In this document: positions 1-11,530 of the stretch, in pieces
How the letters are laid out: every line of letters begins with the position of its first letter
Position numbering within the stretch: position 1 is the stretch's first letter
Source of the DNA: Atherix ibis
Lineage: Eukaryota; Arthropoda; Insecta; Diptera; Athericidae
NCBI GenBank assembly: GCA_958298945.1
Contig: OY282607.1
Coordinates: 73,400,868-73,464,867 of the forward strand
Length of the DNA: 64,000 nucleotides
Direction: 5' to 3'
The notes under the pieces: generated by a model
Database searches by the model: none
What the model was told of the DNA's origin: nothing
What the model saw: the letters and a program-made list of their open reading frames with translations, nothing else
Program-made: the position numbers and the translations under genes

Positions 1-61
1 ATATCGTCAAACTATCTTTCATTGCCAAAATAAGTCCACTACGCCTCAAGGTAGTGGCACA

Positions 62-1560
62 ATGCTCCTCACTTTTAGGGAATTATACCACCATATCAGG
101 AGCATGAACAACAAAAAATCATCTGGGCCGGATGATATTCCAAACTGTGTTATTAAAAAATTCACAGTGAACGCAATTAGGATTTTGTTAGTAATCTTTA
201 ATAATTGCTTAAATAACTTATACTTCCCGGATGCATGGAAGATAGCCAATATCATAAATATTCCAAAAACTAATATGAAAACCAGAATATCTCAACATAG
301 ACCAATTTCACTATTATCAAATGTTGGCAAAATTCTCGAAGCATTCATGTACAACCGACTGTACATGCTTGTGGAAGACAGAAATATAATCCCCGCGAAC
401 CAATTTGGTTTCAGGAAACAGCACTCAACAACCGATGCGTTGCTCAAACTTCACTCAGATGTATCAGTAGCACTGAATAGTAAAGCTTCTACGTTGATAT
501 GCAGTTTAGACATTCAAAAGGCTTTTGACACGGTCTGGTGGGATGGTCTTCTATACAAACTCTTAAAAGCTGGCGTGGATAAAAACCTGCTACTTATCTA
601 CCGTTCTTTCTTTCAAAATCGAAATTTTAAAATACTATACGGAGAACATAAATCTAGGGAATATAAAATGCAAAGAGGTGTCCCTCAGGGTTCAGTGTCG
701 GGCCCATTACTATCCTCCATATTTATTTCTGACGCACCACAATCTAATAAATATCAAACTGTCTTTTACGCAGATGACACTCTCTTATACGCGCATAATC
801 CTAATCCAAATTATGCAAAACTTACGATAGAAAGGGGACTTCATATACTGATAGATTATTATAAGACATGGGGAATCCACATAAATACCGAAAAAACTCA
901 AGTATTATGTATAAGAAACTCTGTCCGCAGAGGGTTTAAGCGATCGGTCCGGAAAAGCCATGTAAATATCAGTATCAATAACACAGTTGTGAAAACTTTG
1001 AAAAAGCTCAAATACCTGGGTGTGAATTTCTCGGAGCTATTTAAATTTAACACGCATGCAAATTTCACCATTCGTAAAGCGTGCTGGACCTAACACAAAA
1101 TAGCGTTCTTATCCACTCAAACGAAGCTGCTTTTATATAAGCAGTTAATAAGACCTATCCTCAGTTACGCCTTTCCCATCTGGTTCTGTATCTCAAGAAC
1201 TCTCATTAATAAATTAGAAGCATTGGAGAGGAGAATTCTCAGAACCTGCATGGGACTGTACAGAAGGGAAAACCAAAAGCACTATTCCAACAACGTTCTA
1301 TATAAAACTTGTGGAAAAAAACCACTTCTACAATATACAATATGTTACACCTGGCAGAAAAATACCTATCCAAAATAGGTAATCACCCAAATCGACTAAT
1401 AAAGGATTCCGTAAATAAATACAAGTCCTCTCAGGTTACCCTACCTTACTGGTACCCATCTCCTCTAATGATAACTGACGAACGATACAAATCGCAATTT
1501 GTCCACAATTCTGGAAGAACATTGTTCTTCTTGAACCAATCCCACATACACCTAGGCTAG
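62..1560 (+). pseudogene. jockey-like reverse transcriptase (ORF2), broken
   Basis: RNA-directed DNA polymerase of a jockey-superfamily retrotransposon; it copies the element RNA at a nicked chromosomal target. The frame is open from 62 to 1090. Visible RT motifs are SSGPDDIPN, NQFGFRKQHST, the first catalytic Asp in SLDIQKAFD, RGVPQGSVSGPL, and the catalytic pair in FYADDTLLYA. The thumb continues to KYLGVNF. A TAA at 1091-1093 ends the frame, and about a dozen residues seem to be missing there compared with the related copy at 28.5-30 kb. The same frame then resumes (TKLLLYKQLIRPI) to a TAG near 1377. A frameshift moves the last part to another frame, ending at 1560. Both active-site aspartates remain, but the protein cannot be made whole. 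The upstream endonuclease domain is not in the window. Confidence 0.85.
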
Positions 1561-1905
1561 AACAGCTGTGCCATAAGTATATTGTGTAAGTTTAGTATAA
1601 GTAGTAATAAGTGTTATATAGTTTTTAAGTTTTAGTTTTAATTCAATACCAAGTCCTATGCAGCTATAAGGTACGAATAGCTGCATACATATACCATAAT
1701 ATCAGGGAATAAAATAAAGATAATAATTAACGCGAAAGATAACGTGCATTATTGTACTATATTTCAAGACGATACATCGTAGGAACTAGACCTAAGTAAT
1801 AGTCTTAAGTTACACAAAAAAAAAAATGTTATAATGTACTTTCAGTTTTAGTAAATTAAATATAAATAATGTAAATAATTTTGTGCCGATATTAAACTGA
1901 AATAA

Positions 1906-1924
1906 ATTGAATTGAATTGAATTG
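1906..1924 (+). repeat. ATTGA tandem repeat, retrotransposon 3' tail
   Basis: Three perfect ATTGA units plus one variant (ATTGG) mark the 3' end of the jockey-like copy. Such short repeats replace poly(A) in several non-LTR lineages. Confidence 0.7.
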
Positions 1925-1925
1925 G

Positions 1926-2382
1926 ATTTAGAGCTGAGAATTCCGCCAGTAGTGTACATTTCGCACAAGTCGACCATGTATGGCATGCTGGATTGATTTT
2001 GAAGCTATCTTTTAAACCGAGTTTTTCAGGTAACTGAAAATATTGAGTACTTTTACATTTATCCTATCTCGGCCGGTGTCCCTCAGGGAAGTATCATAAA
2101 TCCAATTCTTATTACAGTGATATCCTTACTGCAACATATGCTGACGATACAGCCATCCTTACACTATACAAAAATCCTTCCACAGTCATCAATATCCCGC
2201 AAAACCACATCCACTCCTTAGAAACCTGGTTTAAGAGAATGAGAGTGGGGGTAAATGTGAAACAATCTGCTCATGTTACTTTCACACTCTGATGAGAAGA
2301 GATTCCTGGCATAATCCTAAAAGGTAGTAATATTCCACTTAAAAAGATCGTGCGTTACCTTGGACTTATATTAGATAAACGA
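1926..2382 (+). pseudogene. decayed jockey-like RT fragment
   Basis: Remnant of a second, older jockey-like reverse transcriptase. Readable pieces are VDHVWHAGLILKL (after the first catalytic Asp), AGVPQGSIINPILI, ADDTAILTLYKNP (catalytic pair), LETWFKRMRV and VRYLGLILDKR. They are spread over more than one frame with stops between them. It sits exactly between the TTGAA-tailed copy upstream and the T-run marking the 3' end of the minus-strand R1-type copy downstream, so it looks like the landing site of both. I did not find its continuation beyond 4484. Confidence 0.75.
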
Positions 2383-4484
2383 TTTTTTTTTCTTTCTGTT
2401 TAGATTAATGAGGTACAGGGGGAAACCTTCGAAAGGTACTCGCCTGGAAGTTTTTCCTGCCAGGCGAGTTATGCGGGATTTTTACCTCGCTAAAACCTAA
2501 CCTGCACCTCTGATCTTGCTCCCTGAACGATGGTTCCCCGGCGGCACTCTTTGTAAATACTACTTCGTCGGGGCGTTCTTGTTTGATGCTACTGCTGTCC
2601 CGATATTATGACGCCTCGCGGCCTATTCTTCGTACGTTGTGTGGAGATCCTTGATAATGGATTCCGCGTACTCTGCAATTCTGTTCCAAGCCGATTGGCT
2701 CTTCAGCATGCACTCCACTATATTTTCTGGACTGATGGAACGGTCCAGATTTCTCTCCACTGGAAGAACACGTGTTCTGCGTCTTCGATCACATCGCGGC
2801 AATGATGACAGTTTGGGGAGTCAGTTCTCTTGAATCTGTGCAAGTATGCCCGAAAGCATCCATGCCCAGTCAAGAGTTGGGTGATGTAATACCCGACTTC
2901 CCCGTGCAGGCGAGTGACCCATTTGGTAACATGTGGGATCAGCCGATGAGTCCACCGACCCTTCGTCGAGTTATCCCATCTCTCTTGCCAGAGGCGAAGA
3001 CTCTCGGGTCTCTCCTGTTCACAGAGGACCTTTCTCTGCTCTTCCTTCTTCCTACGATGTTGGCGTTCCCGCTCTCCTGCCAGGATGTCGATGGGTGGGC
3101 ATGATGCCACGATGTTGACCGCATCGTGTGATACCGTTCGGTATGCTGACGCCACTCTGATCGCTGAGAGCCGCTGGACTGATGACATTGTCTTGCGGTA
3201 TGTTGTTAGCTCTAGCGATTTCGCCCACACTGGTGCTCCGTATAGCAGGACGGAGGTAACCACAGTTGCCAGTAGTCGCCTTCGGATTTGCCTGGGGCCT
3301 CCGATATTGGGCATTATCCGCGAAAGTGCGCCCTGTACTGCTGATGCCTTCCTGCTGACGCTGGAGATGTGCTCGTTGTAGTTGAGTCTGGCATCCAAGA
3401 CCACTCCTAGATACCGGATGTAGGGTAGCGACCGGATGTCGTGATCGCCTACTCTTATGGTGATGGTCTCCTTTTTCTTCCGGCTACTCACAAGGAGTGT
3501 CTCGGTCTTATGTTCCGCCAAAGACAGGTCTGCCGATGTCATCTACTGTCTTATGCTCCGGATGGTGGTGGAGAATGCGGCTTCCAGTTCCTCTAGGTGT
3601 TTGGCTACCAGGACAACCGCTACGTTGTCCGCGAAAGCGACGAGTGTTGTGTTCGTCGGTAATTGCAGATGGAGTAGGCCGTTGTACATGACGTTCCACA
3701 AGAGTGGCCCAAGGACAGAGCCCTGAGGTACCCCTCCCGTGACCCCATACTCTGCTGGTCCATCCTCGGTCTCGTATTGCAGTTGTCGATCACTGAAGTA
3801 TGATCTGACCATCCTCCGTAGGTAGTAGGGCACCCCCATGTTCTCAAGAGCCTCCAAGATTCGATCCCAGCGGGCCGAGTTAAACGCGTTCTCGATGTCC
3901 AGGGTGACAATGAGGCAATACTTTTTAGAACCGCCTTTCCATCTCTTTCCTGAGATGGCTTCCTTTGCAATGTTCGTGACGAGTTCCAACACGTCGATGG
4001 TCGATCTCCCCTTCCTGAATCCGAATTGAAATTCGGAAAGTTGAGGATCGATGTATTGCTCCAATCTTTCGGCCACTATCCGAAAGTTCTTTCCGCCCGA
4101 ATCAAGCATGCAAAGTGGACGATAGGAAGCTGGCTCGTCCAGTGGTTTCTTCCCTTTTGGGATAAGAACCAATCTTTGTTGCTTCCATCGGGTCGGAAAT
4201 ACGCCTTGTCGCAGGCATGCGTCGTACATGCTTATGAACAAGTCTGGCCTGGCGGCAATTGCACTCTTCAGTGCGATGTTGGGTATGCCGCTCGGTCCTG
4301 GTGCCTTGCCAGTCTGCAATCTAGTGCAGGCCCTCGTGAGCTCTTCCATGGTCACACCAGGAATTTCCACTTCTTCATCCTCCGGGTGGTAGTCGGGGAG
4401 TTCTGGTTTCTCCGGGAACAGATGTTCTACTATTCTGTGCAGTATGTCGGGACAGGTTGGTGTTGTTGCGGGTTCACTATACAC
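2383..4484 (-). mobile_element. R1-clade non-LTR retrotransposon, 5' truncated
   Basis: Minus-strand LINE copy, clearly more GC-rich than its surroundings. Its 3' end is a T-run at 2383-2391 (poly(A) on the coding strand), preceded by roughly 230 bp of 3' UTR. RT coding sequence runs up to about 4484, where homology stops, so the copy lacks its 5' part (ORF1 and endonuclease). No 28S rDNA is visible next to it, so it is not at the classical R1 target. Confidence 0.85.
2623..4484 (-). pseudogene. R1-clade ORF2: reverse transcriptase plus C-terminal zinc knuckle, broken
   Basis: Reverse transcriptase of an R1-type element. From the 5' side it shows GKAPGPSGIPN, FQFGFRKGRST, the first catalytic Asp in VTLDIENAFN, GVPQGSVLGPLLWN, then FADN where FADD is expected: the second Asp of the catalytic pair is Asn (about 3626-3637). 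One in-frame TAG (3543-3545) interrupts an otherwise continuous frame, probably from a Trp codon. The C-terminal domain has the knuckle C-x2-C (PNCHHCRD) and its His (EDAEHVFF). The last Cys codon has lost one base near 2758-2761, shifting the frame. In the shifted frame the family C-terminus continues (ISPENIVECMLKSQ) to a stop at 2623-2625. Damage is limited: one stop, one deleted base and one active-site substitution. The visible start is only the edge of homology. Confidence 0.85.
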
Positions 4485-6230
4485 CCATTGATGTTTGAAA
4501 CGACGAATGCCCAGAGATTTTTTAAAATTATAACATATTATTATCCCGTTTTTAAGAAGGTTACATCGATGGGTGTTTTTTGCTTGTTACTAGTTATAAA
4601 TAATTATAACAAGCAAAACAAATTTGCTTGTTACTAGTTATAAATAATTGTAGATATCATGAAAAAATACATGATAAAGCCTAAAAGAAAATTTGAATGC
4701 CATTTTTGAGGTATATATCAAAATTATGAATTAATACGAGTACTAAATTTTTTATGCAGGTCATATAAATTGAAAAAATCAATTTATGAAAAATATTATA
4801 TTCATTAAAATATATGCTTCTCTCTTGCCAAATACAAATTGGATAATTTTTTATCTTACAATAACAGTAGAAACTGTTATTATGATAAATTACGAATATT
4901 CTTGGACGACTAAAGAATTTGCTTAGAAAATTCCTGAACCCTTTTCATATGAAAATTGACATATAAAATGAATAAAGCCAGATGATCGGACTTTTCTCTG
5001 GTAAAATATTGTTTATTTAATATTAAGTACTGTAAGCGATGTCATGATAATCACTCAGCTAAAGTTCTGTTAAGAAAAGCGGTGGATGGTAATGCGAACA
5101 AACATTGACGATGACTACGTCGATGATACCGACAAAGGGTTATAACGGCAAAAACGACATTCATTTGCGGTATCGAATTATATATAGGAATAGTAATATG
5201 ACTGAATTTTTCGGTGGATAATTTTAGTTTAAATATTAACAAGGGTGTTAAGGACAATACAGCTAACCAACAGACTGACAGAACAAATTAAAATACCGGG
5301 TGGTGTGGTTATACGTAGATAAATGGGAAAGTTTTAATTAACTAAATTATCTTGTAATTAGCGTGTACAAGTGTTCAAATATCATCTGCTTAATATTATC
5401 TGAATTTTTGTTTTTCAACTATACTTATAAGACTTTAACCATATTTTAAATATTTAATTCGAATTAATGCAATTGAAGATGTTAAAGTTAATTGCCATCA
5501 ATTTTGATATTAACAAATATTTTAATACAAAATGTGTCTTTTGAACTTAAAATCTAATTTAAATTAAATAAAAATATATAACGACATAAATTGATGTTCA
5601 TTTTATAAAATTGTCTATAAAATAAATAATTTTTTTGTTGTTGAAATAATTGAAATTTATTATATCAATTGTATGTTAAGCAAATATGTAAGAATATTTA
5701 TATGCACTCCTTAATTAGAAAAAATAACATTATTAGATACGTGCGTGGTCTCTTTTTTTCGTTCCTACATTTTTGTTCAATTTAATTATGTGATCAGTTA
5801 ACCATTGCTAATTAATAATTTCAAAATTTACTATGTAAGTATTAGAGTGAGTTGAATCTTTTAGAAAAACTATCAAAATCATTATTTTCTGTATGGTCTT
5901 TTGAGTATTATAGGAATATTAGAAATACTAAACGTTTTACAAATTTATCGCAAAGATGGGCATTTATTTTTAATGTGTATCTAAAGTTCTAAAAAAATAT
6001 TGGGGTATTGAGTGATTGCTTTCGCAATTGACATTGAGATTACTTCGAAATCTACTGTTTTAATGAAAATTTCCTATTACCAAAGTGGAGGAGGAACAAT
6101 TTTAAATTTTGGTGCTCATAGTTATGTGTACTTCACAATTGTAATATAAATTCAAAAGTCATTCAGTATTTGTGACTAGCCCGACTCTCATCCAATAGGC
6201 AGCAATAATAATTTTCGAAAAAAAAATTAA
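4485..6230. other. AT-rich non-coding stretch with a 44-bp tandem duplication
   Basis: No supportable gene. A 26-bp unit starting TTGCTTGTTACTAG occurs at 4580-4605 and 4624-4649, a two-copy tandem duplication with period 44. The short minus-strand reading frame at 5051-5257 has no recognisable motif. Confidence 0.6.
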
Positions 6231-6232
6231 TA

Positions 6233-7463
6233 TAAGTTGTAGTAAAAAGTAATCCATTATTTTGCCAATAGATGGCTTTAGGAGTTTGTATCTCCCGTTT
6301 TCAAAGTGCGATCGGGTTGCACTAGATGGCATAAGAAAGAAAAGATTTTTTACTAAAAAAGCTTCTCATATAGTTTTGTGATTACTTAACTCAGTATTTT
6401 TTTAGCACGCGTCAAAGATGGACACCAACAAAGAGAAAATACGCCATATTTTACAGTTTTTCTTCGATAAAGGCGAAAACGCAAGCCAGGCAGCTAAAAA
6501 TGTGAATAGTGTTTATGGTCCTGATACTGTAACAGCCAATCACGCGTAATTTTGGTTTTGTCGATTCCGTTCCGGTAATTTTGATGTCAAAGATGCACGA
6601 CGCTCTGGAAGGGCAATTGTCGAAAATGTCGATAAAATAATGGAAATCGTCGAGTCTGACCGTCACGTAAGCACTGTTTCGATTGCCCAGGAGCTAAACA
6701 TTGTACAAAAAACCGTTTGGAACCACTTAAATAAGGCTGGATATAAGAAGAAGCTCGATGTATGGGTGCCACATGAGTTATCGCAAAAAAACCTCATGGA
6801 CTGAATTTCCATCTGCGAATCGCTGCTGAATCGCAACAATATCGATCCATTTCTGAAGCGGATGGTTACTGGTGATGAAAAGTGGGTCACTTACGATAAC
6901 GTCAAGCGACAACGGTCGTGGTCAAATCGTGGTCACCCGGCGCAAACGGTGGTCAAGCCAGGATTGACAGCCAGGAAGGTTTTGCTGTATGTTTGGTGGG
7001 ACTGGCAGGGAATCATCTACTATGAGCTGCTCCCCTACGGCCGAACTCTTAATTCGGACCTATACTGTCAACAATTGGACCGTCTGAAAGAAGCAATCGC
7101 CCAGCTTTGGCCAATAGGAGAGGAATTGTGTTCCATCAGACCGCATACATCGATAGTGACTCGCCAGAAGTTCCAGGACCTTGGTTGGGATGTTCTTATG
7201 CATCCACCTTATAGTCCGGACCTGACACCAAGTGATTACCACCTCTTCCTGTCTATGACGAATGATTTTGCAGGTGAAAAATTCGCCTCAGAAGAAGATT
7301 GAGGGTTTCTATGAGAGATGCATTATGAAATTATCTCCAAAATGGCAACAAGTTATCGAACAAAACGGTGCATATTTGACCTAAATCATATCATTCTATC
7401 TATGCTAAATAAAACTCACAATTTAATGCAAAAATAATGGATTTCTTTTTACTACACCTTATA
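6233..7463 (+). mobile_element. mariner transposon (GDEKWVTYDN group), copy 1
   Basis: Terminal inverted repeats TAAGTTGTAGTAAAAAG (left) and CTTTTTACTACACCTTA (right) match those of the second copy at 43.8-45.1 kb. Flanking TA dinucleotides fit the mariner TA target. About 1.23 kb, the usual mariner size. Confidence 0.9.
6418..7384 (+). pseudogene. mariner transposase, broken (copy 1)
   Basis: Cut-and-paste DDE (DD34D) transposase. The frame opens with MDTNKEKIRHILQ and runs through the N-terminal helix-turn-helix region, interrupted by TAA at 6547-6549 and TGA at 6802-6804. The catalytic domain starts well: VTGDEKWVTYDN carries the first Asp, then VWWDWQGIIYYEL. Against the other copy, two short deletions in the AIAQ...RPHTS stretch shift the frame and remove the HQDNA motif with the second catalytic Asp. 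The third Asp is kept in TPSDYHLF. A further deletion after the EED residues joins to the C-terminus GFYERCIMKL, ending LT-stop. Inactive. Confidence 0.9.
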
Positions 7464-7464
7464 T

Positions 7465-9940
7465 AAAAGAAAGTCTCCAAACTTCAACGCTTCATTATTT
7501 TTTTCGATAATATTCCATTGAAGTATAATAAGTAAACCGACGTGTACTATTAAAAGACAGTAATTGCGTAATACTTTCTTCCATTTTGAGTGATAAATCA
7601 TTCCTTTCTTGTCAGTTATAACTTGTCAAATTATTAAAATCCATCAAATCTACCGGATTATGTCAGTACAAGTATATATATAAATACTAAACACAAATAC
7701 TATTTACTTGTAATTGAATCAATTTGTATATATGTGTAGTTCGATATGTGTTGGCTTAAATAGACCGAAATGTTTGTACCTTTCTATTTACTCGTACAAT
7801 TAATGATTACCTAGACTAAGTATATATGTTTACATAATCATACATGCTACATAACAATATTTAATATAAAATTTAATTGCAGTTTAATTTAATTCTGGTT
7901 TGATACTATTTTATTTATGCTTGAGTAGTAAATTCTATTTATCTATTTACATTTCTGTCAAATAACAATTTGGCAGAAATTTGAACACTACTTAAACTTT
8001 TGCATCAGTAGATAAATGATTATATTAAGGATAATATTGTCTATCTTCATACAGTTTCATTAACAAAACGTTCATTTAACAATAAAGCGAAGGATTCGGA
8101 ACCTGAAGACTCTTACAAGAAAATGAATACATCTTAAAGTATCAAGATTATTCACGCAGAACGTTTATTTCATGTCATAATCTCAAAGCGAAAATATTCT
8201 CATTCTGGTTCATCTTGTGAACTGGTATAAAATTTTGTTAAATATTCAATTCCGAATAGAGGTGTAGACGAGACAGGAACCTGACATTTCTAATCACTTA
8301 AAGCTTATGATGGATTGTGATTTTATTATAGCTTTTATGCGTATAATATACGCCACTATTATTTATACATGCACATACCTATGAATATATTGAAATCTAT
8401 AGACAAACTTTCACTGTAACTTCCCTTGGAACAAGATAAATGTTCTCAATTTTGATATATCATTAAAATAGCTAAGAACCATAATTCATACAGGAGAAAC
8501 AATTTTAATCACATAATCTGATTAAATATGTGTTATAAATACTGTACCTCTTTCAAATAAATTAAAACATTCTTATTTTAATTAATTCACAAATTTAGAT
8601 AACTTTGTTCAATGTTAATTTATAATCAAGTTCTTACTTTGGATTTTTTCCATTAACATGTATTATTATTAAATATATTACCAAAGAGGCATTAAATATT
8701 ATAAAATATATAAATTTAAATACTGAAAATGAATTAATTTTTATTGGATCTTAATTAGAACTTCGTAAAAATATGATACACATAACAATATAGAAGGATA
8801 TAAAATATACTTTAACATATTCTATTTAAAAGACAATTTGACACTTGCATGTTCTTGAATAAATGCTCTCCTTTTATTATTCTCACAAGTTCTCATACCA
8901 TTTCGATACGCAAAAATAATTTTGTCTAATTAATATATTAATTATGTTCATTTATTATGGTTTATCTATGTTGTATAGAAAATTTTTAATAATATATTGA
9001 ATATATAATTTAATAAATTATATTTAAAAGATAAACCATAGAAAGAGCTAAATAAATAAGGATGTTTTAAATGTAACTACTTTTAATCAAAAATTTTGTT
9101 TTCAACTTTTTACAATTCTCTATAAGCTTTTGAAATATTTATTAATAATAATATGACATAAAGCATTTAAGGCTTTTATATAATTAACAATAATTCATTT
9201 TTGTGTAAGAGCAAAGTTATGTTTATACACTTAACTGGTAACAAATAAATTTTTCAGAATAACTTTTTTGGAGCTTTTAGAAATTTTAGAAAATCAAAAT
9301 TGTAATTTTAGTACTGCATCTCGTGAAATAATCTTATTTTGTCACGAATTTATAATCTATATAAATTGGCAAAGTATTCTATTTGGAAACATGTATTTAT
9401 GAAGCATCTACTTCCAAATAGGATATTTGGAATAGATTATTTTAAGCTCAGTAATAGATAATCTCGGATGGCTGCTAACAGTTGAGGAACGTAATAAAAT
9501 CATCTATAAAAGTGTCGTGCAGCTTTTATTTATATCTTATATCCAATAATAGTCTTGATCGTATTAATTTTTTTTATTTAATAAGAGTTGCTAATAGAAA
9601 ATACCAAGTACCCTAGTTAGCTGGTATTTCTGTTAGCAACTACTACTAAAAAAAAAAGTACTAAGATACTTCTATCCTAAGTTTCCAAAGAATATATGAG
9701 AACTGACATACACGTATATAATTACTAAACAATAATTGTGTAATCGTGTTCGAGTGCATTTGTTTTGAAAACGATGTATATGCCCAATGTCTTTTGAATA
9801 ATGATAATTTACACTTATTTGTGTGTTAAGAAAGATCCTGATAAAATGACTCCGAGGTATGAGAGAAAAGTAAATGAGATCAGCATCACTGGGAGATTGC
9901 TTTGACTTTCTAGACTTACTTTTCAACTCATCTCAGTTCG
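7465..9940. other. AT-rich intergenic stretch, nothing recognised
   Basis: No reading frame longer than background, no transposase or RT motif, and no RNA gene or ordered repeat seen. Confidence 0.6.
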
Positions 9941-10083
9941 TGTGACTTTTTTTCTTGTTCCCCAAGTTCGAAACACACTTGAAAAGACGTCATCTTGGTA
10001 CTATCGATAACATCCAAAAGAGTGCAGCCAAGGCTCTGAAGAGAATTCCAGCACTGATATTACTTTCTTGCTACACCTTGTAT
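9941..10083 (+). pseudogene. mariner-type transposase C-terminal scrap with 3' terminal repeat
   Basis: After one frame adjustment this reads FFLFPKFETHLKRRHLG, TIDNIQKSAAKALKRIP. That is the region just after the third catalytic Asp of mariner-type transposases with long C-termini. It is followed by CTACACCTTGTA, which resembles a mariner terminal repeat. The N-terminal part is absent. A minus-strand scrap of the same type lies at 13.5-13.7 kb. Confidence 0.6.
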
Positions 10084-10403
10084 ATTAAATTTTATTTATA
10101 AATATTATAAAAATGAAGTAGTTCTGCCTTTGACGAAAAAATGACATCACTCAAAATCTCAAAATATTTATTTTTATTAGGACACTTTCAGGGTTTCTTT
10201 TTAAAGTTGTGACTAAAATTGAGTTTTAAAAAATAGCATTTGTTATTTAGAAAATGGTAATTCCGAAACAAACCAAACAGATCTACAAATTTGCCATTTG
10301 TTTTAAGATAAAAAAATTTATAAAATTTTGAATTAAGTAGGATTAAATTGACTCTTATTTAATATATTTAATAAATATTAATTTCTTATTAAAAGCTAAT
10401 ATA

Positions 10404-11530
10404 CCAGGTATATAAGCTTAAATCCGCTGTTTGGTCATAGATGGCGTGAGTGAGCGTATTAAGCTACCATGAGCACGGCATACTTTTTTTTATGAGTTTG
10501 ACATTTGTCAATATTGGTGCACATTGTCATCATCGGTGCACATTGTCAGCAATTTCGTACAACAACATATATTTTTCCTTTGGTAATCATGTCAAGTTTT
10601 GTGCCAAAAAAAAAGCATATGCGGAAAGCTCTGCTTTTCTGCTTCAATTTGAAGAAATCGGCTGCTGAATTGCATCGAATGCTTATGGAGGCCTATCGTG
10701 ACAGTGCTTTACCGGAAATAACGTGCCGAGATTGGTTTCGTCGGTTCAAAGACGGCAATTTTAACTTGTGGGACAAGAAGCGTGAAAATCGGCCTAGGAA
10801 GGTTGAGGACCAGCAATCGCGGAGCAATTGGGTGTTACTCAACCAGCCATTTCAATACGTCTATGTGCCATGGGAAAGATTGAAAAGATCGGAAAATGGG
10901 TGAATTGAATGATAGGCAGATGGAGCGACTCCAAAACAGTTGCGAAATCTTGCTCGCCAGACAAAAAAGAAAGTCGTTCCTGGAAGATGATGTTGTGCGT
11001 TTGGTGGGATCAGCAGGGTATCGTCTACTATGAGATGTTAAAACCTGGTGAAACTGTACAATGCCCATCGCTACCACCAACAACTGATCAAATTGCACCA
11101 TGCTCTGCGTGAAAAAAGGACGGATTATCAACAAAGACATGACAAGCTGATATTTCTCCACGACAACGCACCATCGCACACGTCAAAAATGATCCGAAAC
11201 TACTTGGAGACACTTAACTTGGAGGTGTTACCCCACCCTGCTTATTCTCCAGACGTGACCCCTTCCGAGTACCACCTTTTTTCGTCAATGGGCCATGCGC
11301 TCGCTGAGCAGCACTTCGATTCTTACGAAGACGTCCGAAAATGGCTTGATGAGTGGTTTGTATCGAAAGGAAAGATTTTTTTAGGCGTGGTATCCACAAA
11401 TTGCCCGAGAGATAGGAAAAATGTGTAGCTAACGATGGCAAGTACTTTGAATAAATTTGTTTTTGCTTTCTATTAAAAAACATGTTTTTTTTTTGACTAA
11501 AAAACAGCTGGTTTAAGCTTATACACCTTG
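10404..11530 (+). mobile_element. Mos1-like mariner (mauritiana type), copy 1
   Basis: The left end CCAGGTATATAAGCTTAAAT and the right end, an inverted match ending TATACACCTTG, are flanked by TA (10402-10403 and 11531-11532). The repeats start CCAGGTRTA like Mos1. It is 1127 bp against about 1.29 kb for Mos1, because of internal deletions. Confidence 0.9.
10589..11454 (+). pseudogene. Mos1-like mariner transposase, broken (copy 1)
   Basis: Starts MSSFVPKKKHMRKALLFC as in the Mos1 group and shows the first helix-turn-helix (CRDWFRRFKDG). A deletion follows EDQQ. A second deletion joins KRKSFL to the MLCVWWDQQG segment and removes the VTGDEKW motif with the first catalytic Asp. A frameshift follows near 11048. 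The second Asp is intact in LHDNAPSHT. The third position is Glu (TPSEYHLF, normally PSDYHLF). After MGHALAEQ the C-terminus is frameshifted; its correct frame reads RGIHKLPER then TAG where Trp belongs, then EKCV and KYFE-stop. Copy 2 at 17.9 kb carries the same C-terminal frameshift and TAG. Certainly inactive. Confidence 0.9.

Larger units (their letters stand above)
1..1925 (+). mobile_element. jockey-like non-LTR retrotransposon, 5' part outside window
   Basis: This is the 3' part of a non-LTR (LINE-type) retrotransposon. Reverse transcriptase coding sequence is followed by about 340 bp of 3' UTR with an AATAAA near 1708. It ends in tandem ATTGA units at 1906-1924, a typical short-repeat 3' tail. 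The 5' end lies outside the window or was lost. Immediately downstream, an older jockey-like fragment begins in the middle of its RT domain, so this copy probably inserted into that remnant. Confidence 0.85.

Noticed and set aside
2383..4484. R1 copy as evidence of a 28S rDNA array
   Set aside because: No rRNA sequence is present on either side. R1-clade relatives also insert elsewhere.
4482..4576. Inverted repeat ACACCCATTGATGT / ACATCGATGGGTGT near the R1-type 5' edge
   Set aside because: Imperfect, short and single; too weak to call a transposon end.
4026..4637. 203-codon plus-strand frame
   Set aside because: It is the antisense shadow of the R1-type reverse transcriptase, which has all RT motifs on the other strand.
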